A stretch of 64,000 nucleotides of DNA, taken from positions 1,550,001-1,614,000 of the forward strand of contig NZ_FMHU01000001.1 in the NCBI RefSeq assembly GCF_900091415.1, written 5' to 3'. This DNA comes from Micromonospora inyonensis. GTDB taxonomy: Bacteria > Actinomycetota > Actinomycetes > Mycobacteriales > Micromonosporaceae. Below are positions 9,150 to 17,825 of the stretch, piece after piece. Position 1 is the stretch's first letter; the number at the start of each line of letters is the position of its first letter. Both the position numbers and the translations under genes were made by a program. The notes under the pieces were generated by a model. It was given only the letters and a program-made list of their open reading frames with translations, was not told the DNA's origin and ran no database searches.

Positions 9150-10219
9150 GACTGCGGCACCCACTTCTCCACGTTGGCCTCGTAGATCTCCCGCAGGATC
9201 ATCGGTACGTCGTAGACCTGCTTCCAGTCCGGGTAGTCCCGCTGGAACGCCTCGTTGGACCCGATCCACCACTTGTGGTCGCCGACCCGGTTGGCCTCGA
9301 CGTACTCGGTGGTCATCTCCTGGCCGGTGATCTGCTCGGCCAGCGCGAAGGCCTCGCGGTGGGAGGTGTTGGAGTGCCGGCCGCCGCCGAGGTTGTACAC
9401 CGCCGCCGAGCGCGGGTTGCGGAAGAACGCCTCGAACGCCGAGACCACGTCCGAGCTGTGGATGGCGTCCCGGACCATCTTGCCCTGGTACCCGAAGATC
9501 TTGTACGTCCGGCGCTCCATGTTGCAGCGCATCACGTACGCCAGGAAGCCGTGCAGCTCGGTGGCCGAGTGCGCGGGGCCGGTGAGCGTGCCGCCCCGGA
9601 AGCAGGCGGTCCTCATGTCGAAGTAGCGCCCGTACTCCTGGACCATGACGTCGGCGGCGACCTTCGAGGCCCCGAAGATCGAGTGCAGGCAGGAGTCGAT
9701 GGACATGTCCTCCCGGATGCCCTGCTCGTACGGGTGCCCCGGCTCGATCTCCCAGCGCGTCTCCAACTCGACCAGGGGCAGGCTGTTCGGCCGGTCGCCG
9801 TAGACCTTGTTGGTCGAGCAGTGGATCACCGCCGCGTCGATGCAGTGCTCCCGGACGTTCTGCAGCACGTTGAGGGTGCCCGCCGCGTTCACGTCGAAGT
9901 CGGTGAACGGGTCCCGCACCGCCCAGTCGTGCGAGGGCTGAGCGGCGGTGTGGATCACCACGACCACGTCCCGGCCGTAGCGGCGGAACAGCGCCGCCAG
10001 CGCGTCCCGGTCGCGGATGTCGATGCCGTGGTGCGAGTACGCCGCGCCGAGCTCGTCGGCGAGCCGGCGCACGTTCCACGCGGTGGACGCCTCGGCGCCG
10101 AAGAACTCCTGCCGCATGTCGTTGTCGATGCCGACCACCTGGAGACCGAGACCGGCGAAGTGCCGAACCGCCTCCGAGCCGATCAGACCGCCCGAACCGG
10201 TCACCACCGCGACACTCAC
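9146..10219 (-). CDS. NAD-dependent sugar epimerase/dehydratase (CDP-paratose 2-epimerase-like)
   Basis: 357 residues with the start at GTG 10219 (GGAG seven bases upstream); a GTG at 10231 would add four residues. It is an extended SDR with the N-terminal nucleotide motif [12 protein letters not shown], an acidic residue after beta-2 (GIDND), and the [12 protein letters not shown] and [12 protein letters not shown] segments typical of CDP-paratose/CDP-tyvelose 2-epimerases. The YxxxK catalytic pair is not in the textbook spacing: the region reads [11 protein letters not shown], so the Tyr position is occupied by Phe. It is co-translated with the WecG-type transferase and presumably supplies or modifies its nucleotide sugar. 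Confidence 0.8.
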   Translation of the reverse strand: MSVAVVTGSGGLIGSEAVRHFAGLGLQVVGIDNDMRQEFFGAEASTAWNVRRLADELGAAYSHHGIDIRDRDALAALFRRYGRDVVVVIHTAAQPSHDWAVRDPFTDFDVNAAGTLNVLQNVREHCIDAAVIHCSTNKVYGDRPNSLPLVELETRWEIEPGHPYEQGIREDMSIDSCLHSIFGASKVAADVMVQEYGRYFDMRTACFRGGTLTGPAHSATELHGFLAYVMRCNMERRTYKIFGYQGKMVRDAIHSSDVVSAFEAFFRNPRSAAVYNLGGGRHSNTSHREAFALAEQITGQEMTTEYVEANRVGDHKWWIGSNEAFQRDYPDWKQVYDVPMILREIYEANVEKWVPQS

Positions 10220-10299
10220 ACGCCACTCCACGGGTCGTTAGGGGGCAGAGGGAACCACCGGAGCATAACGTGACGATCCGTGCCGTCCCGTAGACGCGG

Positions 10300-10327
10300 C
10301 AAGGGCCCCGCAACTGCGGAGCCCTTG
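10300..10327 (-). terminator. hairpin 3' of tRNA-Leu
   Basis: Stem of 7 base pairs (10300-10306 with 10321-10327) continued by 4 more pairs inside, just beyond the encoded CCA end of the tRNA on the minus strand. Confidence 0.55.
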
Positions 10328-10332
10328 ACTTC

Positions 10333-10418
10333 TGGTGGGGAAGGAGGGAGTTGAACCCTCACGCCCTTTCGGGCACACGGACCTGAACCGTGCGCGTCTG
10401 CCATTCCGCCACTTCCCC
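10333..10418 (-). tRNA. tRNA-Leu(CAG)
   Basis: Class II tRNA of 86 bases including an encoded CCA. The acceptor stem pairs GGGGAAG at 10412-10418 with CTTCCCC near 10337, and the discriminator is A. The anticodon loop reads TTCAGGT (anticodon CAG). There is a long variable arm and a T arm with GGTTCAACTC. A tRNA-Leu gene beside fhaA is also found in Mycobacterium tuberculosis, which supports synteny. Confidence 0.95.
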
Positions 10419-10656
10419 GTGGCATGACCCGGATCACTCTAATGCGTGCCGCCCTCGCTGTCGCCAGTGGGGGTGGCCCGGACATCGTACGTGCTCCCGG
10501 CCGTTGCCACGATCGGTTACCGTTCGTGGCGGGGAGAAGAGTAGCACGACGATCAGGGCCCGTCCGAACGGGCCGAGAGCAGGCGGCCGAGCGGCGTGTG
10601 AGCTGCGCGAGCGACGGCCGGATACCATCATGTCCTCGGGACCCGAGGAGGAGCCG

Positions 10657-11418
10657 GTGAGCGTGCTGCAACGCTTCGAGAAGCGTCTGGAAGGCCTGGT
10701 CGAAGGAGCCTTCGCCAAGGTCTTCAAGGGTGTTGTCCACCCCGTGGAGATCCTGAACGCCATGCAGCGGGAGGCTGAGGCGCACAAGGCGATCCTGGCT
10801 GGTGGGCGCACTCTCGTGCCCAACCGCTACGTGATCGATCTCTCGCCGTACGACCACAGCCGGCTGGCGCCGTACGCCGCCGCGCTCGCCCAGGAGCTGG
10901 CCCAGTCTCAGGCCGAGTTCATCGGCGAGCAGGCGTGGACGGTCTACGGCGACGTGATCGTCGAGATCGAGCGCGGCGAGGGGCTGGACACGGGCATGTT
11001 CCGGGTCACGGCCGAGGTCTACACCGGCGGCGAGGTGGCCCCGGTGTCGGCTCCCGGCTACGACGCCGGGCCGCCCGGATACCCCGCGTACGACCAGGGT
11101 GGCGGCTACGGCCCGCCCCCCGGCCACGGTGGCGCGCGCAACGTCCGGCTGGTTTCCGGCGACGGTCGCACCTACCCGCTCCAGATGGGCTCGACGGTGA
11201 TCGGCCGGGGCGACCAGGCCAACCTGCGCCTGCCCGACGTCGGCATCTCCCGCCGACACGCCCGGCTGGACTTCGACGGTGGTCAGGTCGTGCTCACCGA
11301 CCTTGGTTCGACCAACGGCACGATGGTCAACGGTCAGCGGGTCTCCGCCGTCGCGCTAAGCCCGGGCGACATGATCCAGCTCGGTACCACCACCCTGACC
11401 TTCCGCGTGGACGGCTGA
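10657..11418 (+). CDS. fhaA: FhaA, DUF3662 and FHA domain protein
   Basis: 253 residues from GTG (GAGGAGGAG upstream), beginning VSVLQRFEKRLEGLVEGAFA. The N-terminal DUF3662 domain spans about 1-115. A Gly/Tyr/Pro-rich linker (125-160) leads to an FHA domain at about 170-253 with the core STVIGRGDQANLRLPD, SRRHARL and LGSTNGTMVNG; the conserved Gly, Arg, Ser, His and Asn of the phosphothreonine pocket are all present. In mycobacteria FhaA binds phosphorylated kinases and the MurJ-type flippase partner to control peptidoglycan synthesis. An in-frame ATG at 10630 is a possible earlier start. First gene of a seven-gene operon. Confidence 0.93.
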   Translation: MSVLQRFEKRLEGLVEGAFAKVFKGVVHPVEILNAMQREAEAHKAILAGGRTLVPNRYVIDLSPYDHSRLAPYAAALAQELAQSQAEFIGEQAWTVYGDVIVEIERGEGLDTGMFRVTAEVYTGGEVAPVSAPGYDAGPPGYPAYDQGGGYGPPPGHGGARNVRLVSGDGRTYPLQMGSTVIGRGDQANLRLPDVGISRRHARLDFDGGQVVLTDLGSTNGTMVNGQRVSAVALSPGDMIQLGTTTLTFRVDG

Positions 11419-11424
11419 CCCGCC

Positions 11425-11913
11425 TTGCCCGAACTCGTCATCACCGTCGCCCGGTTCGGGTTCCTCATCCTCCTGTGGATCTTCGTGTTCACGGTGGTGG
11501 GGGTGATCCGGCGGGACCTCTTCGCAGGTGCCCGCTCCGGCCGGCTGGTGGCCGCCCCCCGTTCGGTCGGCGCCGCCACCAACCAGGCGGCGGCGAAACC
11601 CGCCAAGGTCAAGCGGGGGCGGGCCGCCCACCAGCTCGTGGTCACCGCCGGGCAACTCGCCGGCACCCGGATCACCCTGGGCGAAGCGCCGATAACCATC
11701 GGCCGGGCGGAGGACTCCACCCTGGTCATCACCGATGACTACGCCTCCGCACGCCACGCCCGGCTGCTGCCCCGTGACGGGCAGTGGTTCGTCGAGGACC
11801 TCGGCTCGACTAACGGCACCTATCTGGATCGCGCTAAGGTCACCGGACCAACCCCCGTCCCCCTCGGCGTGCCGATCCGTATCGGCCGCACTTCTCTCGA
11901 ATTACGGCCATGA
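11425..11913 (+). CDS. fhaB: FhaB (FipA-type), membrane-anchored FHA protein
   Basis: 162 residues from a TTG start 6 bases after fhaA. One N-terminal helix (ARFGFLILLWIFVFTVVGVI) anchors a basic linker and a C-terminal FHA domain (about 70-162) with ITIGRAEDSTLVI, SARHARL and LGSTNGTYLD. The pocket residues are intact. In M. tuberculosis the orthologue links FtsZ and FtsQ after phosphorylation by PknA. The stop overlaps the start of pstP by 4 bases. Confidence 0.92.
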   Translation: MPELVITVARFGFLILLWIFVFTVVGVIRRDLFAGARSGRLVAAPRSVGAATNQAAAKPAKVKRGRAAHQLVVTAGQLAGTRITLGEAPITIGRAEDSTLVITDDYASARHARLLPRDGQWFVEDLGSTNGTYLDRAKVTGPTPVPLGVPIRIGRTSLELRP

Positions 11914-13319
11914 CTCTGACCCTGCGCTATGCGGCCCACAGCGACCGCGGTCTGATCCGAGACGGTAACCAGGACTCCGTCTACGCCGGACCGCGGCTAC
12001 TCGCCGTCGCCGACGGCATGGGCGGCATGGCCGCCGGTGACGTCGCCAGCAACATCGTCATCGGTGCCATGGCGCCGCTCGACGAGGACGTCCCGGGGGA
12101 CGCACTCGTCGACGCGTTGCGACAGGCCGTGGACACCGCCAACCAGCAGCTCCGTGACACGGTGGACGCCAATCCCCAGCTGGAGGGGATGGGAACCACG
12201 CTCACCGCGATCCTCTTCTCCGGCACCAAGCTCGGCATGGTGCACATCGGAGACTCGCGGGCGTATCTCCTCCGTAACGGCGAGTTCGCCCAGGTCACCA
12301 AGGACGACACCTACGTCCAGATGCTCGTCGACGAGGGCCGGATCAGCGCCGAGGAGGCGAGTAGCCACCCCCAGCGCTCGCTGCTCACCCGCGCGCTGGA
12401 CGGCCGGGACATCGACCCGGAGTACAGCGTCCGGCAGGTCCTTCCCGGCGACCGGTACCTCATCTGCAGCGACGGCCTCTCCGGCGTGGTCAGCGCGGAG
12501 ACCATCGCGGACACGATGCGTGAGTACACCGACCCGCAGCAGTGCGTCGAGCGGCTGGTGCAGCTGGCGCTCCGTGGCGGTGGGCCGGACAACATCACCG
12601 TGATCATCGCCGACGCGACCGACCACGACATCGTCGAGGCCAGCCCGATCGTCGGCGGCGCGGCCGCCCGCGACCGGGGCATGGCCACCTCGGCGGACGT
12701 CTCCACCCCGGCGGCCCGCGCCTCGGCCCTGAACGCGCCCCGTCCGCCGGTTCCCGAGGAGCCCTCGGCGAACCGCGACGACGAGCCGGAGCGCCGCCGG
12801 CACCGGCCGCTGCGTACGGCCCTGCTGCTGGTCGTCCTGCTCGCCCTCCTCGGCGGCGGTCTCTTCGCCGGCTGGAGCTACACCCAGCGGCAGTACTACG
12901 TCGGCGCCACGGACGACGGCCAGCTCGCCGTCTTCCAGGGCGTCCCCGGGCAGATCGCCGGCCTCGACCTCTCCAACGTCCACCGCACCAGCGCCGCCGA
13001 CCTGGAGGACCTCACCCCGGCCGCCCAGGAGCGGGTGAAGCAGGGCATCCAGGCCAAGAGCGAGTCGGACGCCACCCGGCGGCTGGCCGAGCTGACCGAC
13101 GACGACCCGGCCAACCCGAACCTGAAGCCGATCTGCCCGCCGAGCCCCACCACCAGCCCCACCGTGACCACGCCGGTGCCCACGGCGACCCCGGCCGCCG
13201 GTGGCCGGGTGACCCCGACGCCCTCGGCCGCGCCGAGCGTCACCCCGACCCCGGACGCCCTGCCCACCGATACGGTTCCGCCGGTCCTCGAACCGGCGGG
13301 CTGCCGGTCGCCCGAGTGA
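11910..13319 (+). CDS. pstP: PstP, PP2C-type Ser/Thr phosphatase
   Basis: 469 residues. The catalytic PP2C domain (about 1-240) shows the metal-binding Asp motifs RDGNQDS, VADGMGGMAAGD, HIGDSRAYL and GGGPDNITVII. A single transmembrane helix at about 302-325 (TALLLVVLLALLGGGLFAGW) is followed by an extracellular region of about 80 residues and a Thr/Pro-rich tail. It dephosphorylates PknA, PknB and their substrates and so counterbalances the kinases encoded downstream in the same operon. Length and architecture are normal for the family. Confidence 0.95.
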   Translation: MTLTLRYAAHSDRGLIRDGNQDSVYAGPRLLAVADGMGGMAAGDVASNIVIGAMAPLDEDVPGDALVDALRQAVDTANQQLRDTVDANPQLEGMGTTLTAILFSGTKLGMVHIGDSRAYLLRNGEFAQVTKDDTYVQMLVDEGRISAEEASSHPQRSLLTRALDGRDIDPEYSVRQVLPGDRYLICSDGLSGVVSAETIADTMREYTDPQQCVERLVQLALRGGGPDNITVIIADATDHDIVEASPIVGGAAARDRGMATSADVSTPAARASALNAPRPPVPEEPSANRDDEPERRRHRPLRTALLLVVLLALLGGGLFAGWSYTQRQYYVGATDDGQLAVFQGVPGQIAGLDLSNVHRTSAADLEDLTPAAQERVKQGIQAKSESDATRRLAELTDDDPANPNLKPICPPSPTTSPTVTTPVPTATPAAGGRVTPTPSAAPSVTPTPDALPTDTVPPVLEPAGCRSPE

Positions 13320-13347
13320 GCGCCGGCCCGACCCCGAGGATCCGACC

Positions 13348-14835
13348 GTGACCGCCCAGGCCACCCCGGCAGCCTCGCCCGGCACGACGGGCGAGCAGCC
13401 CGGCGTACGCCTGGCCCGATCCCGGCGCAACGCCGAGCTGTCCCTGCTCGCGGTGGCCATGGTGCTGGTCGCCGCGTACGGGGGCATGGTCGAGGCGAAC
13501 GTGCTCGACAAGGTCACCGGCGACTTCTGGATCCCGGCCGTCGCGCTCTCCGCCGTCTTCCTCGGCCTGCACGTGGTGATCCGGTATCTCGCGCCCTTCG
13601 CCGACCCGGCCCTGCTTCCCGCCGTGGCCCTGCTCAACGGCATCGGCGTCGGCTTCCTGCGCCGGCTCGACCTGGCCGACGCGCCGGCCGCCGAGCGGGC
13701 CGACCTGGCGATCTTCGCCGGCACGGGTGGTCGGCAGCTGGCCTGGACGCTGGTCTCGGTGATGCTCGCGGCGGGCTTGCTGGTGCTCATGCGGGACCAC
13801 CGCGCGGTGTCCCGGTACGCGTACACGCTGGGCCTCGCCGGCATCGTGCTGGTGATGATCCCCGCCGTGCTGCCCAACCGGTTCTCCGAGATCAACGGTG
13901 CCAAGCTCTGGATCCGGGTCGGCAGCTTCTCCATCCAGCCCGGCGAGTTCGCCAAGCTCGCGCTGCTGGTCTTCTTCGCCTACTACCTGGTGCGCAAGCG
14001 CGAGGTCCTGTCGCTGGCCAGCCGCCGGTTCCTCGGCATCGACTTCCCCCGGGGACGGGATCTCGGCCCGGTGGTCGTGGTCTGGCTGATCAGCCTCATG
14101 GTGCTGGTCTTCGAGAAGGACCTCGGCACCTCGCTGCTCTACTTCGGCATGTTCGTGGTCACGCTCTACATCGCCACCGAGCGGGTGAGCTGGCTGTTGA
14201 TCGGTCTGTTGCTCTTCTTCGGCGGGGCCTACCTCGCCTACTTCCTGGGCAGCACGGTCGGCGGACCGTTCGCCAACTTCTACCTCCGGGCCGAGATCTG
14301 GCTGGACCCGTTCGCCGACCCGCTCAACGACGGCTACCAGCTGGTGCAGGGGTTGCTCGCGCTCGGCACCGGCGGCCTGTTCGGGGCCGGTCCGGGCGGC
14401 GGGGCCCCGGACGTCCTGCCCGAGGTGCAGAACGACTTCATCTTCGCCGGCATCGGTGAGGAGATCGGACTCTTCGGCCTCTCCGCCCTCCTGGTGGTCT
14501 ACCTGTTGATCGTCCAGCGCGGGCTGCGGGCCGCCCTCACCGTCCGGGACTCGTTCGGCAAGCTGCTCGCCGGCGGTCTCGCCTTCACCCTCGGCCTCCA
14601 GGTCTTCGTGATCGTCGGCGGGATCAGCGGGCTCATCCCGCTCACCGGCCAGACCACGCCGTTCCTCTCCGCCGGTGGTTCCTCCCTGATGGCGAACTGG
14701 CTGCTGGTCGGCGTCCTGCTGCGTATCTCGGACGCCGGCCGGCGTCCGGTCTCCGGTGGGTCGGCCGCCCGACCGGGCAGCGCCGGTCCACCCGAGCAGC
14801 TCCACGGTGCCCCTACGGAGGTGATCCGCCCGTGA
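13348..14835 (+). CDS. rodA: SEDS-family peptidoglycan glycosyltransferase (RodA/FtsW)
   Basis: 495 residues with about 10-12 hydrophobic helices. SEDS signatures are FSIQPGEFAKLALLVFFAY, LVFEKDLGTSLLYF, ALGTGGLFGAGPGGG and QNDFIFAGIGEEIGLFG. The family polymerises lipid II glycan strands together with a class B PBP, and its partner pbpA overlaps by 4 bases downstream. The position in the fha-pst-pbpA-pkn cluster identifies it as RodA rather than the division-cluster FtsW. Confidence 0.93.
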   Translation: MTAQATPAASPGTTGEQPGVRLARSRRNAELSLLAVAMVLVAAYGGMVEANVLDKVTGDFWIPAVALSAVFLGLHVVIRYLAPFADPALLPAVALLNGIGVGFLRRLDLADAPAAERADLAIFAGTGGRQLAWTLVSVMLAAGLLVLMRDHRAVSRYAYTLGLAGIVLVMIPAVLPNRFSEINGAKLWIRVGSFSIQPGEFAKLALLVFFAYYLVRKREVLSLASRRFLGIDFPRGRDLGPVVVVWLISLMVLVFEKDLGTSLLYFGMFVVTLYIATERVSWLLIGLLLFFGGAYLAYFLGSTVGGPFANFYLRAEIWLDPFADPLNDGYQLVQGLLALGTGGLFGAGPGGGAPDVLPEVQNDFIFAGIGEEIGLFGLSALLVVYLLIVQRGLRAALTVRDSFGKLLAGGLAFTLGLQVFVIVGGISGLIPLTGQTTPFLSAGGSSLMANWLLVGVLLRISDAGRRPVSGGSAARPGSAGPPEQLHGAPTEVIRP

Positions 14836-16343
14836 ACGCACCGCTCCGTCGGGTCGGCGTGGTCGTCCTGGTCCTGTTCGGCCTGCTCTTCATGAACCTG
14901 AACTGGATTCAGGCGTACAAGGCCGACGAGTACCGCACCAGCGACTACAACGGCCGGGTCCAGGTTGCCGAGTACGACCGCAAGCGCGGCAACATCGAGG
15001 CCGGCGGTACTCCGGTGGCCACCAGCAAGGAGACCAACGGCAGCCTCAGGTACCTGCGGACCTACCCGGCCGGGCCGAAGTACGCGCACGTGCTCGGCTT
15101 CAAGCCGGTCAACCTCGGGGACACCGGCATCGAGCGGGCCGAGGACGACTTCCTCGCCGGCACCAGCGACCAGCTCTTCGCCGACCGGTTCCGGGACATG
15201 CTCCGGGTCACCGGCGAGCCGTCCGGTGGCGGGAACGTGCTGCTCTCCATCTCGAAGCGGGCGCAGGACACGGCGTACACCCAGTTGGCCAACAACGAAC
15301 TGGGCGCGACCAGGGGGGCGGCGATCGCGCTGGACCCGCGTACCGGGGCGGTCCAGGCGCTGGTCTCCATGCCCAGCTTCGACCCGAACCCGCTGGCCAG
15401 CCACGAAACCAGCGCGGCGTCGGCGGCGTACAACAAGCTGGAGGGCGACCCGGCCGGTCCGCTGCGGAACCGGGCGCTGGGCGAGACGCTGCCACCCGGA
15501 TCGACCTTCAAGATCGTGGTGGCCGCCGCCGCACTCGAGAACGGCGTCGGCAAGCAGACCATGATCCCGGCGGGCCCCAGCTACACCGCCCCGACCTCCG
15601 GTACGCCGATCCGCAACGCCGTCCCGTCGATCTGCCCGGAGGACGAGGTGACCCTGATGAACGCGGTCACCGAGTCGTGCAACACCGGCTTCGCCCAGCT
15701 CGGCGTCCGGCTCGGGGCCGACACGGTCAAGGAGAAGGCCCGCCAGTTCGGCTTCGAGCAGGAGGACCTGACCATCGGCCACCTCGACGAAGCCGGTCTG
15801 CCGGTGGCCCCCAGCCGTACCGGGGAGATGAAGAACCCGGACGGCGGGGACGACCCGGCCGGGCTGGCGCAGTCGTCGATCGGCCAGTTCGACGTCCGGA
15901 TGACCCCGTTGCAGGGTGCCCTGATCGCCGCCGCGGTGGCGAACAACGGCACCCAGATGCGGCCCTACCTGGTCCAGCAGCTGCTCGGCCCGGACCGGAC
16001 GACCAACTACTACACCGCCGACCCGAAGCAGCTCCGGCAGCCGATCAGCGGTCAGGTCGCCAACGACCTGCGGGACATGATGGTCAACGTGGTGACCGAG
16101 GGCACCGGCCGCAAAGCCCGGATCGACGGGTATACCGTCGGCGGCAAGACCGGCACCGCGCAGGCCGGGGAGAACACCGACGACCACGGCTGGTTCATCG
16201 GCTTCGCCCTCGACAAGGACGGCAAGCCGGTCTCCGCGGTCTGCGTCATGCTGGAGTCGGCGGGCCAGGGCGGCAGCGCCGAGGCGGCCCGGATCGCCGG
16301 GCAGATCATGCGGGCGGCCATCGCGGATCCCGGAGGGCGGTGA
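14832..16343 (+). CDS. pbpA: PbpA, class B penicillin-binding protein (transpeptidase)
   Basis: 503 residues: an N-terminal membrane anchor (VGVVVLVLFGLLFMNLNWIQ), a dimerisation/linker region, and a transpeptidase domain from about 140. Active-site motifs are S224-T-F-K (PPGSTFK), S282-C-N (ESCNTGF) and K439-T-G (GGKTGTAQ). It cross-links stem peptides made accessible by RodA. In mycobacteria PbpA is phosphorylated by PknB. The start is coupled to rodA (GTGA overlap), and pknA begins 3 bases after its stop. Confidence 0.95.
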   Translation: MNAPLRRVGVVVLVLFGLLFMNLNWIQAYKADEYRTSDYNGRVQVAEYDRKRGNIEAGGTPVATSKETNGSLRYLRTYPAGPKYAHVLGFKPVNLGDTGIERAEDDFLAGTSDQLFADRFRDMLRVTGEPSGGGNVLLSISKRAQDTAYTQLANNELGATRGAAIALDPRTGAVQALVSMPSFDPNPLASHETSAASAAYNKLEGDPAGPLRNRALGETLPPGSTFKIVVAAAALENGVGKQTMIPAGPSYTAPTSGTPIRNAVPSICPEDEVTLMNAVTESCNTGFAQLGVRLGADTVKEKARQFGFEQEDLTIGHLDEAGLPVAPSRTGEMKNPDGGDDPAGLAQSSIGQFDVRMTPLQGALIAAAVANNGTQMRPYLVQQLLGPDRTTNYYTADPKQLRQPISGQVANDLRDMMVNVVTEGTGRKARIDGYTVGGKTGTAQAGENTDDHGWFIGFALDKDGKPVSAVCVMLESAGQGGSAEAARIAGQIMRAAIADPGGR

Positions 16344-16346
16344 CAC

Positions 16347-17825
16347 ATGCTCAGCCCCGGCGTCCAGCTCGGCAACCGCTACCGTCTCGACGAGCGGATC
16401 GCCAGTGGTGGCATGGGCGACGTCTGGCGCGGCACCGACCAGGTGCTCGGCCGGGTCGTCGCGGTCAAGAGTCTGCTTCCCGCGTTGCTGGACGAGCCGG
16501 GGTTCGCCGAGCGGTTCCGCGGTGAGGCGCGCACCATGGCGACCATCAACCACCCCGGTGTGGTCGACATCTACGACTTCGGCAGTGACCAGCAGATCGC
16601 CTTCCTGATCATGGAGTACGTCGAGGGGGACGCCCTCTCGGCGACCCTCAACCGGGTCGGCCGGCTCACCCCCGCCCGGACGATGGCGCTGGTGGCCCAG
16701 GCCGCGGATGCCCTGCACGCCGCCCACGGCAAGGGCATCGTGCACCGTGACGTGAAGCCCGGGAACCTGCTGGTCCGTCCGAACGGCACGCTGGTGCTGA
16801 CCGACTTCGGCATCGCCCGGTCCGAGCTGGTCGGCCAGCTCACCGCCGCCGGATCGGTGCTCGGCACCGCCTCGTACATCTCCCCGGAGCAGGCGGCGGG
16901 CGCGGTGGCCACCGCGGCCTCCGACGTCTATGCCCTCGGGGTGGTCGCCTACCAGTGCCTCGCCGGTCGTCGGCCGTTCGAGGGGGACAACCCCCTGGAG
17001 ATCGCGATGCGGCACGTCCGGGAGACCCCGCGTCCGCTGCCGGGGGACATCCCGCCGCCGGTCCGCGCGCTCGTCGACCGGGCGATGGCCAAGGACCCGA
17101 CGGCCCGCTGGCCGAGCGCCGCCGCCCTGGCCGGTGCGGCCCGGCAGGTCAAGGCTGCCCTCGCCCACCAGAACCGCCCGGGTGGTCGGGCCCGGCCGGT
17201 CTCCGTCGCTCCTTCGTCGCCGGCGACCCCGCCGGCCACCTCGCAGGCGCGGGCGCAGGTCCCGCCCCCGCAGCGGCAGCAGCCCCGGCCGCCGGTCGTA
17301 CCGCAGGCCCGGCCGCAGCCGCAGCCGCAGCCGCAGGCCCGGCCGCCGGCGGCGGCGCGTCCGGTCGCCTCGGTCCCGGTGTCCCCGCCCCGCCCCGCGC
17401 CGCCGGTCACGCACCGCCCGGTCGCTGCGCATCCGGTCACCCCGTCGCGTCCGCCGGTGGCGCACCCCGGCTACCCCCGGGGCGCGGCCTCCGTCCCGTC
17501 GGCTCCGCCGCGCCAGGTCGGCTACGCTCACCAGCCCGGTCCGCCGCTTCCGCCGGACAGCGGGCCGCGCGCCCGGACCGTCCTGGTCGTCATCGCGCTC
17601 GCCGTGCTGGTCCTGATCTGTTCCGGCGTGATTTCCTACAGCATGCAGGACGGCGACGACTCGACGGCCAGCTCGGCCGGCCTGCTCCCGTCACCGAACG
17701 TGACGTCTGCAGCACCGACGGAGAGCGGAGATGACGGCGGCACCCCGTCGTCGTACCGTCGGGTGGGACTGCCCGTGCCGGCTGGCGACGGGACGACGAC
17801 GAGCGAAGGACGACAGACGCGATGA
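16347..17825 (+). CDS. pknA: PknA, transmembrane Ser/Thr protein kinase
   Basis: 492 residues. The Hanks-type kinase domain (12-270) has the glycine loop ASGGMGDVW, K41 (AVK), HRDVKPGN with D135 and DFG with D153. A Pro/Gln/Arg-rich low-complexity segment (about 280-405) precedes a transmembrane helix at about 412-432 (TVLVVIALAVLVLICSGVI), then a short Ser/Thr-rich outside tail without PASTA domains, as in other PknA proteins. Phosphorylates division and growth proteins including FHA partners. Overlaps pknB by 4 bases. Confidence 0.93.
   Translation: MLSPGVQLGNRYRLDERIASGGMGDVWRGTDQVLGRVVAVKSLLPALLDEPGFAERFRGEARTMATINHPGVVDIYDFGSDQQIAFLIMEYVEGDALSATLNRVGRLTPARTMALVAQAADALHAAHGKGIVHRDVKPGNLLVRPNGTLVLTDFGIARSELVGQLTAAGSVLGTASYISPEQAAGAVATAASDVYALGVVAYQCLAGRRPFEGDNPLEIAMRHVRETPRPLPGDIPPPVRALVDRAMAKDPTARWPSAAALAGAARQVKAALAHQNRPGGRARPVSVAPSSPATPPATSQARAQVPPPQRQQPRPPVVPQARPQPQPQPQARPPAAARPVASVPVSPPRPAPPVTHRPVAAHPVTPSRPPVAHPGYPRGAASVPSAPPRQVGYAHQPGPPLPPDSGPRARTVLVVIALAVLVLICSGVISYSMQDGDDSTASSAGLLPSPNVTSAAPTESGDDGGTPSSYRRVGLPVPAGDGTTTSEGRQTR

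Noticed and set aside
14499-17531. A 1010-codon open frame on the minus strand across rodA, pbpA and pknA.
   Set aside because: It is antisense to three confidently identified genes with intact active-site motifs; long antisense frames are expected at this GC content.
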